DNA of 64,000 nt from Nostoc sp. UHCC 0702 (GTDB taxonomy: Bacteria; Cyanobacteriota; Cyanobacteriia; Cyanobacteriales; Nostocaceae), in NCBI GenBank assembly GCA_017164015.1, contig CP071065.1, positions 4,007,918 to 4,071,917 on the forward strand, given 5' to 3'. Positions within the stretch are counted from its first letter, which is position 1, and the number at the start of each line of letters is the position of its first letter. Position numbers and translations under genes: made by a program. This document shows positions 18,790 to 27,942 of the stretch, in pieces. The notes beneath the pieces were generated by a model. The model ran no database searches. It saw only the letters and a program-made list of their open reading frames with translations, and was not told the origin of the DNA.

Positions 18790-18895
18790 ATCTGTTAAGT
18801 TAGAATCAACTAGCTTCTTTAGTTTAAGAAACTTTTAAGCAATCTCCATCGCTCATTAGTTACAAAACTTAGTATATATTTTAATACATATCATA

Positions 18896-19672
18896 CTAAG
18901 GAGATAGGAAATCAGTAGATGAGGGGATTTGTTTCACGTAAGCTTCTACCAAAAGTTTGAAACTATTCTTCTCTGCTTTCAGATCTTTAATACTAATCGT
19001 CATCTCTTCCCACTTTAAATGTCGGATCTTGAGGAGTTTTTTGACTTTCTTGATCAACCCCGTGATCAATTCTAATGATATGCCCTCCCCTTCAATACAG
19101 TTGAAACTCTCTACCATCAATGTTTTTGAGTCAAAACGTGGGCTAATTCTGACTGTGTAAGCTAATGGTTGAGTATTTTCCCTTTCCTTGATTAGTAGTT
19201 TTCCCCTCAATTCAATTTGATTATCTTCAGGTAAAAACACCTGAGTTTCTTGCAAATCTAAACTCAGAGTTTCGCCATCTACATCTAATTGCAAGTTTTG
19301 TGTAAAATTCCGAATCAAATCTGTCTTCAAGATCTGATTAATATCAGATTCTGTGACTGTAATGCGAGCTACAGCATTAACTGGTTGATCTAATTTAATT
19401 TTACCGAAAAGAGCGCTGAAGGGATTGATAGAAATATTATCTGTTTGCAGTTTGATTTCTTGGACGCGGATATCTTCTTGTATTACTAAACCTTGACCTT
19501 TAACTGAAACAGCCTCTGCCTTTCCCTGAACCATTTTCAGCAGATCAGTTTGCACATTGATATCAAGATTTTCTACATCATCGAGTTCTTGGGATACTCT
19601 GATTTCGGCTTCGTGCGATAGTATTTTTGCTTCTAAAGGTTGATGATCAGGCATGAATGAAAATTTCCTCAT
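18896..19672 (-). CDS. DUF2993 (LmeA-like) lipid-binding domain protein
   Basis: A 258-residue protein with the DUF2993 pattern: ISHEAEIRVSQELDDVENLDI-type start region, VQGKAEAVSVKGQGLV, then VTESDINQIL and LRGKLLI. It is beta-rich with alternating hydrophobic residues and no transmembrane segment. DUF2993 members are thought to bind phospholipid; their role in cyanobacteria is not established. An alternative ATG six codons in (19654) has GAGGA upstream at a looser spacing, so the start is uncertain. It reads toward crtO with about a 100-bp gap. Confidence 0.7.
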   Translation of the reverse strand: MRKFSFMPDHQPLEAKILSHEAEIRVSQELDDVENLDINVQTDLLKMVQGKAEAVSVKGQGLVIQEDIRVQEIKLQTDNISINPFSALFGKIKLDQPVNAVARITVTESDINQILKTDLIRNFTQNLQLDVDGETLSLDLQETQVFLPEDNQIELRGKLLIKERENTQPLAYTVRISPRFDSKTLMVESFNCIEGEGISLELITGLIKKVKKLLKIRHLKWEEMTISIKDLKAEKNSFKLLVEAYVKQIPSSTDFLSP

Positions 19673-19848
19673 GTTCTATTACTGTTTACTTTAGACGCTG
19701 GATATCAACAACGTATCTATATCGCGGAATAATCAAGTTGGATGAGAGAACAATTATTTAACGTGAGTTCGACAAGTGCTGTTTAGACCTCTCCCCCAAC
19801 CCCTCTCCGACGCGGAGAGGGGAGCCAAAACGTGTAAGTCATAGTTAA

Positions 19849-20190
19849 TTAAGGTTTGCCGTGTTTCAAATCGTCAACAATTTTCTCCAAATACCAAGCC
19901 TTAGACATCCCTGGTCTAAGTTGGCGTTCATGCTTTAACAGTCTTTTGGCTTCAGCATTGTCGCCCTTGAGGAGTGCTAGTAAATCAGATTGCAACTCCT
20001 TAGTCCTGGAATAGTGACTTTGTTCGGTTTCTCGACGGTTAGCCGATGGGTCAGTAAAGTTAAAATTCAGAAATCTTTGAACTGGCTTTGGTAGCAACCG
20101 CATTATTAACCAGACGCAGGTGAAAATGGCGAGAATGAAGACGCAAGGCAGAAGTATTTGGAAAATCAAGACTAGAATTGTAATATCCAT
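19849..20190 (-). CDS. Small single-span membrane protein, unknown
   Basis: 113 residues. Residues 6-33 are strongly hydrophobic (one transmembrane segment), followed by a charged cytosolic-looking tail with LQSDLLALLKGD, AKRLL and GMSKAWYLEKIVDDL. Lone genes of this form are common in filamentous cyanobacteria, but I know of no function. A CCCCTCTCC-type dispersed repeat lies just downstream (19785-19825). Confidence 0.6.
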   Translation of the reverse strand: MDITILVLIFQILLPCVFILAIFTCVWLIMRLLPKPVQRFLNFNFTDPSANRRETEQSHYSRTKELQSDLLALLKGDNAEAKRLLKHERQLRPGMSKAWYLEKIVDDLKHGKP

Positions 20191-20442
20191 AGATTAAGTA
20201 ACACTTAACTTAATCTAGATTGCGGGTAACATCCTGTCCGATACATCAGAGATTTCCGCATATAAACAAAACCGCCCTCACCCAATGGTAGGACGGCTTA
20301 AAGATTTTTGTCAGCTTGTGCTGTTTCTAACTGAAAGGTTAGAGCGCAATACGGTTCAGAAAAGTAGTAGAAAAGTAGTCAGGATTTTGTTGAGTTGCGC
20401 TGCACTTCACCCAACCTACATCAGTAGAGCCTTTTTTAATCA
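20191..20442. other. Intergenic, with hairpin-forming sequence
   Basis: Holds ACCGCCCTCACCCAATGGTAGGACGG (a GC-rich partial inverted repeat near 20268) and a CAATACGGTTCAG fragment at about 20348 that matches the terminal repeat of the 70-bp MITE at 31810. No gene seen. Confidence 0.4.
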
Positions 20443-21819
20443 CTAAACTTCCTGTAATATGCGAGATTCGACTCGACGCTTACCCTTGACAACCATCTTA
20501 ATGGGACGGTTAGGCCCTGTCACCAAACCACGACGTTGAGGTTGTACTTTACCATTGTCAACTAACTCTAATTCCCGATTGATAAGGATTTGAGCCAGTG
20601 CTAACTTCATTTCCAACTGAGCAAAGGCTAAACCAATACAGCGTCTTGCACCACCACCAAAGGGCAAATATTCATAGGGAGAAAATTGCCGTTCTAAAAA
20701 GCGTTCTGGTCTAAACTGCTTGGGTTCGGGGTAAATATCCTGCCGCTGATGGGTCAAATAAATCGAACCAAAAATGACAGTACCCGGTTCAAGTTCATAA
20801 CCGCCCAGCGTTAACGATGTTTTCATAACCCTGGGAAAGATCATCATAGCGACTGGGTGAATTCGCAAGGTTTCCGAGCAAACAGCATTGAGATAAGGTA
20901 ATTTCAAAATGGCACTGGAATCTGGATTATCGCCCAAGCTATCTAATTCTTCCAGTAACTTTTGCCGCACTGATGGTATTTTGTGAATCCAGTAAAATGC
21001 CCATGCTAGGGCTGTTGCTGTGGTTTCATGTCCTGCTACCAACAGCGTCATCAATTCATCGCGCAATTCTTCATCGGTCATGGGTTGACCTGCTTCATCC
21101 CTAGCTGACATCAGTAAGCTAAGAATATCTGTACGCGATGAGTCTGGTTGTTCTCGACGTTCTTGAATTTCTTCGTATATGAGTTTGTCAGATAACTGCT
21201 GGCGCTGCATCTGCTTACTCCAGAAATTAATCGGGCCAAAATCCCTTTGCAAAGCTGGAAAATAAAGCAAAGCCACCCTCAACACACTACTGCCCTTTTC
21301 CAGCATTTCACGCAAAGATTGTTGTAGTTTTTGGGCGCGTGGCCCTTCATCTAGCCCAAACACTGCTTGCATAATTACTCTGAGGGTAATAGCTTGGGTC
21401 GCAGACCGGATATTGAATGATTCCCCAATCTGGTATTGGCTGATGACTTTCTCGGTGATCTCAGTAATTACCTGACTGTAGCTTCGCATTCTTTCACCGT
21501 GAAACGGTGGCAATAACAACTGCCGTTGCCGCTGATGTTCTGCCCCACTGATGGTAATTACCGAATGTTTACCAAGTAAATACTCAAACACTCTATTTGT
21601 ATCACCAGGTGCTTCAAACTCCTTGGTATCGTTTGTCAAAATCTGCTGTAGCACTTGGGGGTTACTGACAAATATCATCGGCGGAGATTTGCTTTCTAAC
21701 CTGATGGTGAACATATCTCCATATCTTGCAGCACAATCTTCCATAAATGACATGGGGCTGGTAATCCAGCGTAGCGATTGTACAACTGCTGGGCTTTTGG
21801 GGCCATTCGGGAATTTCAT
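20443..21819 (-). CDS. Cytochrome P450, CYP110-like
   Basis: A 458-residue soluble P450 with the I-helix AGHETT (262-267), K-helix ETLR (316-319) and heme loop FGGGARRCIG (387-396, axial Cys394). All catalytic features are intact. It resembles the CYP110 family found throughout Nostocales, some members of which oxidise fatty acids or sesquiterpenes. No terpene synthase is beside it, so the substrate is open. There is no N-terminal membrane anchor. Confidence 0.85.
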   Translation of the reverse strand: MKFPNGPKSPAVVQSLRWITSPMSFMEDCAARYGDMFTIRLESKSPPMIFVSNPQVLQQILTNDTKEFEAPGDTNRVFEYLLGKHSVITISGAEHQRQRQLLLPPFHGERMRSYSQVITEITEKVISQYQIGESFNIRSATQAITLRVIMQAVFGLDEGPRAQKLQQSLREMLEKGSSVLRVALLYFPALQRDFGPINFWSKQMQRQQLSDKLIYEEIQERREQPDSSRTDILSLLMSARDEAGQPMTDEELRDELMTLLVAGHETTATALAWAFYWIHKIPSVRQKLLEELDSLGDNPDSSAILKLPYLNAVCSETLRIHPVAMMIFPRVMKTSLTLGGYELEPGTVIFGSIYLTHQRQDIYPEPKQFRPERFLERQFSPYEYLPFGGGARRCIGLAFAQLEMKLALAQILINRELELVDNGKVQPQRRGLVTGPNRPIKMVVKGKRRVESRILQEV

Positions 21820-21899
21820 AAAACTCTTTTGTTATTGCATATCTTGTTACTACTCTAACTAACTGAAAGTTGGAAATTACGGTACTGCAAGAAATAAAT

Positions 21900-21947
21900 T
21901 ATCCTGACTGATGACTGTTGACTGATGACTGTTGACTGATGACCATT
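21900..21947. repeat. Short tandem repeat (GACTGATGACTGTT)
   Basis: Units of TGACTGATGACTGTTGAC are repeated between the divergent P450 and transketolase-like genes. The same units occur inside the histidine kinase gene (38345-38400). Confidence 0.75.
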
Positions 21948-22067
21948 TAAACTACTTATCCTGAAGTTGCAAAAAAGCAATAAACTGTTACAACCTGAAA
22001 GATGTAAAATTTTTGTTAAATTAAACCAGCATCTTCGATCATTTCCCTTTTGTATAAGGTACTCAGC

Positions 22068-24281
22068 ATGACGGCAATCACCCCAAAGGCATCTTCAGCA
22101 CTTCCCAATTTTTGCGAAGGAATTCAATATTTTAGTGAAGTGCTACCAGGTTTTGAAACCTATGGTGCAACACCTGCTGTAGAGTCGGACAAAATAGCGA
22201 TCGCATCTCCGACAGAACCAAATGCTGTGTATCAGACTTTACTTGCTGCCGATGCTTTACGTTACCTGACATTACAAGTAACTGGTAGTAAAGCTTCTGG
22301 GCATCCAGGCGGATTTGCCAGCCAAGCGGAAGCTTATGCAGCTCTTGTCATGCTGGGATATAAGAACATTATCACAGAAGTCGGACACCACGCCCCCGGA
22401 TTTTATAGTGCCATGTTCCTCGATCGCTCTTTAGAGGATATGGGAATTTTCACAGTACAACAATTGCGCGATCGCTTCCGCGAAAAGCACGGACTTTTAG
22501 GACATCTTTCTGGCTACATACCTGGTATTCTGGCACCAGCGGGGCCTTTGGGGCAAGGACAACACTTTGCAATGGCGGCTGCATTGCTGCATCAAGATAA
22601 GTTATTTCCCTTTACCGTTGGGGATGGCGGATTGGGTGAACCTTATATTGTAAGTGCGATCGGTCACTTCCACACCGCTTATCCCAGTGTCACCAACTTT
22701 TTGCCTGTATTAGTTTGGAACGGTTACAGCCAAGAACATCATAGTATGGTTTCCCTCAAAACCAACGCACAGATGCAAGCATTTTGGCAAGGTAACGGTT
22801 TTGATGAAGTCGTCTTAGTAGATGCCAAAGAATTTGACGATCAAAATCAACCAGGGGATTACGTTGATAGTACCGTCTTTTCCTTCGAGCAGCGCTTAGC
22901 CTTTACCAAAGCTGTACTTGTTGGTGTAGATAAAGCAGCACGTTCTGCCCTCAATGGCAAACTTACCGTCTTCATCATTAAACAACTCAAAGGTGCAGGA
23001 GTCCATGCCAGGGGTGCAAAATCTCACAACCTCTATCCTAAAGATACCCTCGATGCTCCCCATATAATTAGTGCATTGCAAGCGCGTGCTTTAGCACCAG
23101 AAGCTTGGCAACTTGTACGGACAAATGCCGAACGTGCTGGCGGAGGCCCGGCTGCTAAAACTGTGGTGACAGAATTTGAATTACCATTACCAGAGTTAGG
23201 TGAATTACCTTTAGAAGAATATGCAGTCAGTGGAGAACCGAAAGTTTCCACAACAGCAATGGGACGATTAGTAGGAATAGTGGGACAGAAAGATCAAAAT
23301 TTCCTTGTCACCAACGCTGACGGTAACGAAGCATCGGGAATTGCTAACATCAACCAAGCACTCAAAATCATCCACCCCACAACCGACGACTTATACAACC
23401 AAGCACCAAACGGACAAGTTTACGAACCTTTGAGTGAAGATGCTTGTGCAGGTTTAGCTGCTGGTTTGTCGCTGATGGGTGCAAGAACTTTGTGGTGTTC
23501 CTACGAATCTTTTGCCATCAACGGATTACCAATTTGGCAAACTGTCATCCAAGCAATGGCAGAATTGCGCCGTCAAACTCCCTCAACAATTACTTTATTC
23601 ACAGCTGGCGCATTAGAGCAAGGGCGTAACGGTTGGACTCACCAACGACCAGAAATTGAAGCTTACTTTGCCTCGCTGATGCGAAATGGTAATGTCTTCC
23701 CATTATTTCCCCCCGATGCTAATAGTATTCAAGTTTGTTATGACTGGGCGTTGACAACTAAGAATAAGGGAATTGTAATTACAGCAAGTAAATCGCCCTT
23801 ACCAATTCGCACAACTTTTGCACAAACTCGTCAAGGATTGCAAGATGGTGCAGTGGTATTGCATGAAGTTGCAGGAGATAAAAAAGTTGTGTTTGCTGTC
23901 ATTGGCGACATGACATTATTACCAGTATTTGAAGCTGCTGCTTTCTTAGAAAATGAAGGTATTGGTGCCAAGATTGTTTCTGTAATTAATCCTCGCAGAT
24001 TGTATCGTCCTGATGATACTGCCTGGGATACTTGTTCAGAAGCAGATGGTGGTTTTTTGGATGATGCCAAATTTGCCGAATTATTTGGTGGTGATGCATT
24101 AATTGGTGTAACTGGTGGTGCAGCGGCTATGCTGGAACCGATTTTGTTACGGACTACAGCCAAGCGCGATACCTTCGCCTGGAAGCGTGGGGAAACTACA
24201 GCCAGTGCTGGCGAGTTGATGGCGTTTAATGGTTTGACAGCGGAAGCGTTGACGAAAAGAGCGATTCAATTAGTGCATTAA
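22068..24281 (+). CDS. Transketolase-like ThDP-dependent enzyme
   Basis: 737 residues from the ATG at 22068, which has AAGG upstream. A TTG at 22050 would add six residues. The N-terminal half has ASGHPGG, then GDGGLGEPY followed about 30 residues later by WNGYSQEHHS, the GDG-N layout of ThDP binding. The C-terminal half has pyrimidine-domain and transketolase C-domain features. It is not a canonical TktA: blocks such as EVGHHAPGFYSAMFLDRS are unusual. Several cyanobacteria carry such a paralog. The substrate pair, presumably a keto-sugar and an aldose, is not known. A phosphoketolase is less likely. Confidence 0.7.
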   Translation: MTAITPKASSALPNFCEGIQYFSEVLPGFETYGATPAVESDKIAIASPTEPNAVYQTLLAADALRYLTLQVTGSKASGHPGGFASQAEAYAALVMLGYKNIITEVGHHAPGFYSAMFLDRSLEDMGIFTVQQLRDRFREKHGLLGHLSGYIPGILAPAGPLGQGQHFAMAAALLHQDKLFPFTVGDGGLGEPYIVSAIGHFHTAYPSVTNFLPVLVWNGYSQEHHSMVSLKTNAQMQAFWQGNGFDEVVLVDAKEFDDQNQPGDYVDSTVFSFEQRLAFTKAVLVGVDKAARSALNGKLTVFIIKQLKGAGVHARGAKSHNLYPKDTLDAPHIISALQARALAPEAWQLVRTNAERAGGGPAAKTVVTEFELPLPELGELPLEEYAVSGEPKVSTTAMGRLVGIVGQKDQNFLVTNADGNEASGIANINQALKIIHPTTDDLYNQAPNGQVYEPLSEDACAGLAAGLSLMGARTLWCSYESFAINGLPIWQTVIQAMAELRRQTPSTITLFTAGALEQGRNGWTHQRPEIEAYFASLMRNGNVFPLFPPDANSIQVCYDWALTTKNKGIVITASKSPLPIRTTFAQTRQGLQDGAVVLHEVAGDKKVVFAVIGDMTLLPVFEAAAFLENEGIGAKIVSVINPRRLYRPDDTAWDTCSEADGGFLDDAKFAELFGGDALIGVTGGAAAMLEPILLRTTAKRDTFAWKRGETTASAGELMAFNGLTAEALTKRAIQLVH

Positions 24282-24305
24282 AGCTGGAATAGTTTCTACT
24301 TTTAT

Positions 24306-24366
24306 CGCAAATATACATATATTAACGCTGATAAATTGCCTTAATATTTGTATATTTGCGTTTTTT
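24306..24366 (+). terminator. Intrinsic terminator of the transketolase-like gene
   Basis: CGCAAATATACATATATTA pairs with TAATATTTGTATATTTGCG across a 17-nt loop and is followed by TTTTTT. It lies 25 bp after the stop, on the right strand. Confidence 0.8.
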
Positions 24367-24391
24367 ATTGAAAATAACAGGTTTACGAGTC

Positions 24392-24520
24392 ATATCATGT
24401 CCGCCTAATCATTTATCATACGTCATTGCGAGCGCAACGAAGTGGAGCGAAGCAATCCCATAATCTCTGTGATTGCTTCGCTTCGCTTGCAATGACAACT
24501 AATCAACCGGACATGACATC
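24392..24520. mobile_element. MITE copy 1 (TCATGTCCG ends)
   Basis: The ends TCATGTCCG..TAATCA and TAATCAACCGGACATGA form inverted repeats. The interior holds the dispersed cyanobacterial palindrome CGTCATTGCGAGCGCAACG ... GCAATGAC. It encodes nothing and is a near twin of 24680-24815. Confidence 0.65.
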
Positions 24521-24597
24521 AAAAACTTTGTTTATGAGTTACAAAATCTGATTGACAAACTAGGACGAAACAGGATAGCTTCACTTGTAAACATACG

Positions 24598-24679
24598 GTA
24601 AGTACAGCAAGTGCTAGTGAATTGATAACGTTTAATGATTTGACAGCCCAGACATTAACTAAACGGGCGATTCAGTTAG
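24598..24679 (+). pseudogene. Duplicated 3' tail of the transketolase-like gene
   Basis: Translates as TASASELITFNDLTAQTLTK plus RAIQL, against TASAGELMAFNGLTAEALTK plus RAIQL at the end of the gene at 22068-24281. The copy is interrupted by a MITE and resumes as TGCATTAAAG at 24820, the same bases that end the intact gene. It shows that a tandem copy once lay here. Confidence 0.75.
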
Positions 24680-24815
24680 ATCATGTCCGATTAATCACTT
24701 ATTATACGTCATTGCAAGCGCAACGAAGTGGAGCGAAGCAATCACAAAGTCTCTGCGATTGCTTCACTGCGCTAACGCTTCGTTCGCAATGACAACTAAT
24801 CAACCGGACATGATA
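24680..24815. mobile_element. MITE copy 2 with clear insertion site
   Basis: The element runs from ATCATGTCCG to CGGACATGATA and is flanked by TTAG on both sides (24676-24679 and 24816-24819). Without it the flanks rejoin to match the end of the transketolase-like gene, which fixes the borders to within a base or so. The same end motif occurs at 40450-40470 and 60865-60885. Confidence 0.7.
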
Positions 24816-24897
24816 TTAGTGCATTAAAGTTAGATAGATATAATATAATGTGATACCTCAGCCTACGTGATTTCCTAAGTGGGATTAAATATAAACT

Positions 24898-26355
24898 ATG
24901 CACTGCAAAATATTCTATTCTTGGCAGTCAGACTTGCCGAACCCTACAAATCGTGGATTGATTGAAAAAGCTCTTGAGGATGCTGTTAAAGATATCCGTA
25001 ATGATGACTCCATACAAGTAGAGCCAGTTATAGACCGTGATACAGTTGGTGTACCTGGCTCACCTGATATTGCCCACACAATCTTTGGCAAAATCGAACA
25101 GGCTCAGGTTTTTGTATGTGATATTTCAATTATTAATCAGAATACTTCGTCTCGATCCACTCCGAACCCTAATGTCTTAATTGAACTTGGATATGCAATC
25201 AAGGCTTTGGGATGGGACAACATCATCATGGTTATAAATTCAGCTTTTGGTAAGCCAGAAGAACTGCCATTTGATTTGCGAATGAGACGAGTAATCACTT
25301 ACCATATGCCGAAAGAAAGTGAGGATCGTGCTACAGAGCGAAAGAAACTTGAAAAGACATTTACAGCAGCACTTCGGAGTATTTTAGAAGGACTTAATTT
25401 GCAAACTACTGGCGAAATTGTCCAACCCTTAAGCATAGGCGAACAAGTGAGAATTGCAGTTGAAAATTCTCAGCCAAATCAAGTATCTTTAATTCGTCGA
25501 TTTATGACATGGTTAAGAGATGAGCTTGATGCACTTAAGCCAGATTTTACAACAGGAGGTATATTGGATGAGTTGCTTTTTCAATCAATTGAGCGAACAA
25601 AAGATTTAGTTATCGAGTTTGCACTTATTGCAGAATTAATTGCAACTATGAACAACTACGAAGCTGCTGAATCTCTATATAAAGAATTTAGCGTTATTAT
25701 TGACTGTTATAATCCTGATAAGCGTACTTTATCTGGATATCTAGATACTGATTTTGATTTTTATAAGTTCATTGGTCACGAATTATTCGTAACATTATTT
25801 GCATTTCTTATTCGAGAAAATCGTTGGGAAATAATTGCAGATATTTTGGATCAAGATATCTACATTGAGAACTCTTGGAAAGGTTCAGCATCTTGTGGTT
25901 CTGGTATGGTAACATTTATCTATGTATCTGAGTATATTGAGTTATTAGATACTCGTAAAAGTCGTTTACAACTCAGCGGAATACCTCTACATCCAGATAT
26001 ATTAAATAAACGTCATACACAGGGAAAGCTTGGAAAAATAGCTCCTATGCAGCAAATTATGGATGCTGACTGTTTTTTATTTTTACGCTCTGAATTTCAA
26101 GATCCAGAAGCAAGTAAGTGGCATAAGTGGATTCCTTGGACTAGGTTTTGTATGCAGCAAATACCAAGATTCTTGTTGGAGGCACAGCGTGTTCAATATG
26201 CTCAGAGATTATTGCGTCCTCTTGGGTTAGAAAATATTCAAACTCTACAATACAAGCTAGCTGAAGGAGTTAATAAATTGGCAAATATTTTTCCAGAAAG
26301 CTGTCGTCCTTACCCTTTTAGCAATTTTGATTCACGTAGTGTTGCAAGCAGATAA
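24898..26355 (+). CDS. TIR-like nucleotide-binding domain protein
   Basis: 485 residues. The first 165 fit the TIR-like family with KIFYSWQSDLPN (4-15), NRGLIEKAL, DIAHTIFGKIEQAQVFVCDIS and PNPNVLIELGYAIKALG, where the Glu of LIELGYA is the position of the catalytic Glu in TIR NADases. The remaining 300 residues are mostly helical and unrecognised. Such proteins are candidate NAD-degrading or signalling effectors in phage defence; that is inference. No sensor or cyclase is adjacent. It lies immediately after a MITE cluster, which suggests acquisition. Confidence 0.6.
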   Translation: MHCKIFYSWQSDLPNPTNRGLIEKALEDAVKDIRNDDSIQVEPVIDRDTVGVPGSPDIAHTIFGKIEQAQVFVCDISIINQNTSSRSTPNPNVLIELGYAIKALGWDNIIMVINSAFGKPEELPFDLRMRRVITYHMPKESEDRATERKKLEKTFTAALRSILEGLNLQTTGEIVQPLSIGEQVRIAVENSQPNQVSLIRRFMTWLRDELDALKPDFTTGGILDELLFQSIERTKDLVIEFALIAELIATMNNYEAAESLYKEFSVIIDCYNPDKRTLSGYLDTDFDFYKFIGHELFVTLFAFLIRENRWEIIADILDQDIYIENSWKGSASCGSGMVTFIYVSEYIELLDTRKSRLQLSGIPLHPDILNKRHTQGKLGKIAPMQQIMDADCFLFLRSEFQDPEASKWHKWIPWTRFCMQQIPRFLLEAQRVQYAQRLLRPLGLENIQTLQYKLAEGVNKLANIFPESCRPYPFSNFDSRSVASR

Positions 26356-26535
26356 CTATTTAATACTATGTAGCTACGAAAAAAAATTTTGTACATAGCA
26401 CCATGTTATCTACCTCTCCCGCACAATGAAGAGAGAAATTAATAGACTTATTGCAAAAGTCGTTATTTTCACTCTCTCCTCTGCGCCTCTGCGCCTCTGC
26501 GTGAAACAAAAATTATGTTAGAAATGTAATCATAT

Positions 26536-27072
26536 TCAAATATTCTCAATTTGAAATTCTCGTGGATTTTTCAAAATAAAAATATTATCTTCTTTAACTA
26601 AATCACCCATACATCTTACAGGTAAGCGTTCTTGATAAGATTTTATTGCCAAAATATAATCATGGTCAATCAGTTCAGTTTTAATTTGGCGTAACTTCTC
26701 AAATACTGGACAAACAATGGTAACTTCACCGCTTAATTTATCTGGGTTAGGAGTTGCAATTTGCGTGACAAAGCCTTGAATTTGTAAATGAGGATAATTT
26801 TTAATAAATTCACTTAAAATTTCCAGGTGAGAAAGATTTTCGGAATCTGCTATTGTTTCGATAAGTTCACGAACTCTCGGTAAATAATCTCCTATATTTT
26901 TTGTGCTTGGTAGTAAAATTTCAAATTCTCCTTTTTCCGCTTGCTTGTGCCAGATTGTGGCATTATCAAGAAAAGGTCGGTCTTCGTGCCAACCGTGAGA
27001 TTGCAAATATTCTCTGAGTTGTTGTGGTTCTATATTTTTGATAATTTCCGCATCTTGCACTGTAACTTTCAT
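26536..27072 (-). CDS. Unknown partner of the DUF4365 protein
   Basis: 178 residues, soluble, no recognised domain. It overlaps the stop of the upstream DUF4365 gene by 4 nt, so the two are translationally coupled. Features include PQQLREYLQSHGWHEDRPF and IWHKQ near the N-terminus, a GDYLPRVRELIETIAD segment, and a beta-rich middle (FVTQIA, GEVTIVCPVF). A role as antitoxin, immunity or specificity factor for the partner is a guess from pairing alone. Confidence 0.6.
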   Translation of the reverse strand: MKVTVQDAEIIKNIEPQQLREYLQSHGWHEDRPFLDNATIWHKQAEKGEFEILLPSTKNIGDYLPRVRELIETIADSENLSHLEILSEFIKNYPHLQIQGFVTQIATPNPDKLSGEVTIVCPVFEKLRQIKTELIDHDYILAIKSYQERLPVRCMGDLVKEDNIFILKNPREFQIENI

Positions 27073-27566
27073 GGTTGTACTCCTTGACCGATACCTTGCA
27101 TAATTGACTGGAGAGTAGCGACTGTAAATTGATTATTTCTTGGGATGGTGACAGTCACAGTCGATGTGTTTTGTGTTTCTGGCATAACTCGCAATGATAA
27201 CCAATACCCACAATACCTCATACAAAGTTCTTGTTGTGATTGTTGCACCCACTCGTCTAAGTTGTCAGGAAGTAAAACTACAATTAAGATTCTAGGAACA
27301 GCAAAGTCAGCCATTCGTAAATCATTGTAGTTTTTCAGTTTGAGAGGGTAGCGGATAGCGTTATCGTTGAGGACATCCCTTGATGTTGATTTTAGCTGTA
27401 ATTCCAAGCGAGGCGCACGGATGCGCCCCATAATACCTGTAGCTGCTATTCCCCAGTCTACGCTATCGTCGTCTACGGCTGGTTTGTAGAGAGAATAACC
27501 TGCAACACTGGTGATGGCTTGGAGATATGCATTGCTAAATTGTTCTTTCTGTTGATTGATGTCCAC
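27069..27566 (-). CDS. DUF4365 family protein
   Basis: 165 residues with the DUF4365 layout: QFSNAYLQAITSVAGY, DDDSVDWGI, LELQLKST, LKNYNDLR, ILIVVLLP, and YWLSLR. The D and Q-x-K positions (VDWGI, LQLKS) correspond to a restriction-endonuclease-like core in this family. It is first in a two-gene unit with 26536-27072. A defence or toxin role is plausible but not shown. Confidence 0.7.
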   Translation of the reverse strand: MDINQQKEQFSNAYLQAITSVAGYSLYKPAVDDDSVDWGIAATGIMGRIRAPRLELQLKSTSRDVLNDNAIRYPLKLKNYNDLRMADFAVPRILIVVLLPDNLDEWVQQSQQELCMRYCGYWLSLRVMPETQNTSTVTVTIPRNNQFTVATLQSIMQGIGQGVQP

Positions 27567-27942
27567 TAAAAATTGAGTTTATTTTTGATGCCATTTTGAG
27601 TTGACAAGGTATTATTTCTACAAATCGACTGTCGCTGACTAAATTTGTAACCAAAATCATCTATGTAGCAGAAAATTTGCGTGATATCGAGGCGAGATGC
27701 AATGGTAGATATAGCCGAAACCCTGATTTTTATGAGATATTCTTAGTCTCGGTATTTTTTTGTGACTTTGTTGCTGATTCTTAATCTATCGTAGCGATCG
27801 CTTGAATCTGTCGAGTTGAGTAAATTCATATTTAGCAACCTTTTTAAGCTTTCTTATTCGTCGAACTCACGTTAACAAAAAATCCGGAAAACCACAAATT
27901 CAAAATGTAGATTTGATTGTAATCTACAATGGAAATTATTCT
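27567..27942. other. Intergenic between divergent genes
   Basis: About 375 bp with one HIP1 octamer (near 27795). No RNA, repeat array or ORF of note was found. Promoters for both neighbours must lie here. Confidence 0.4.
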
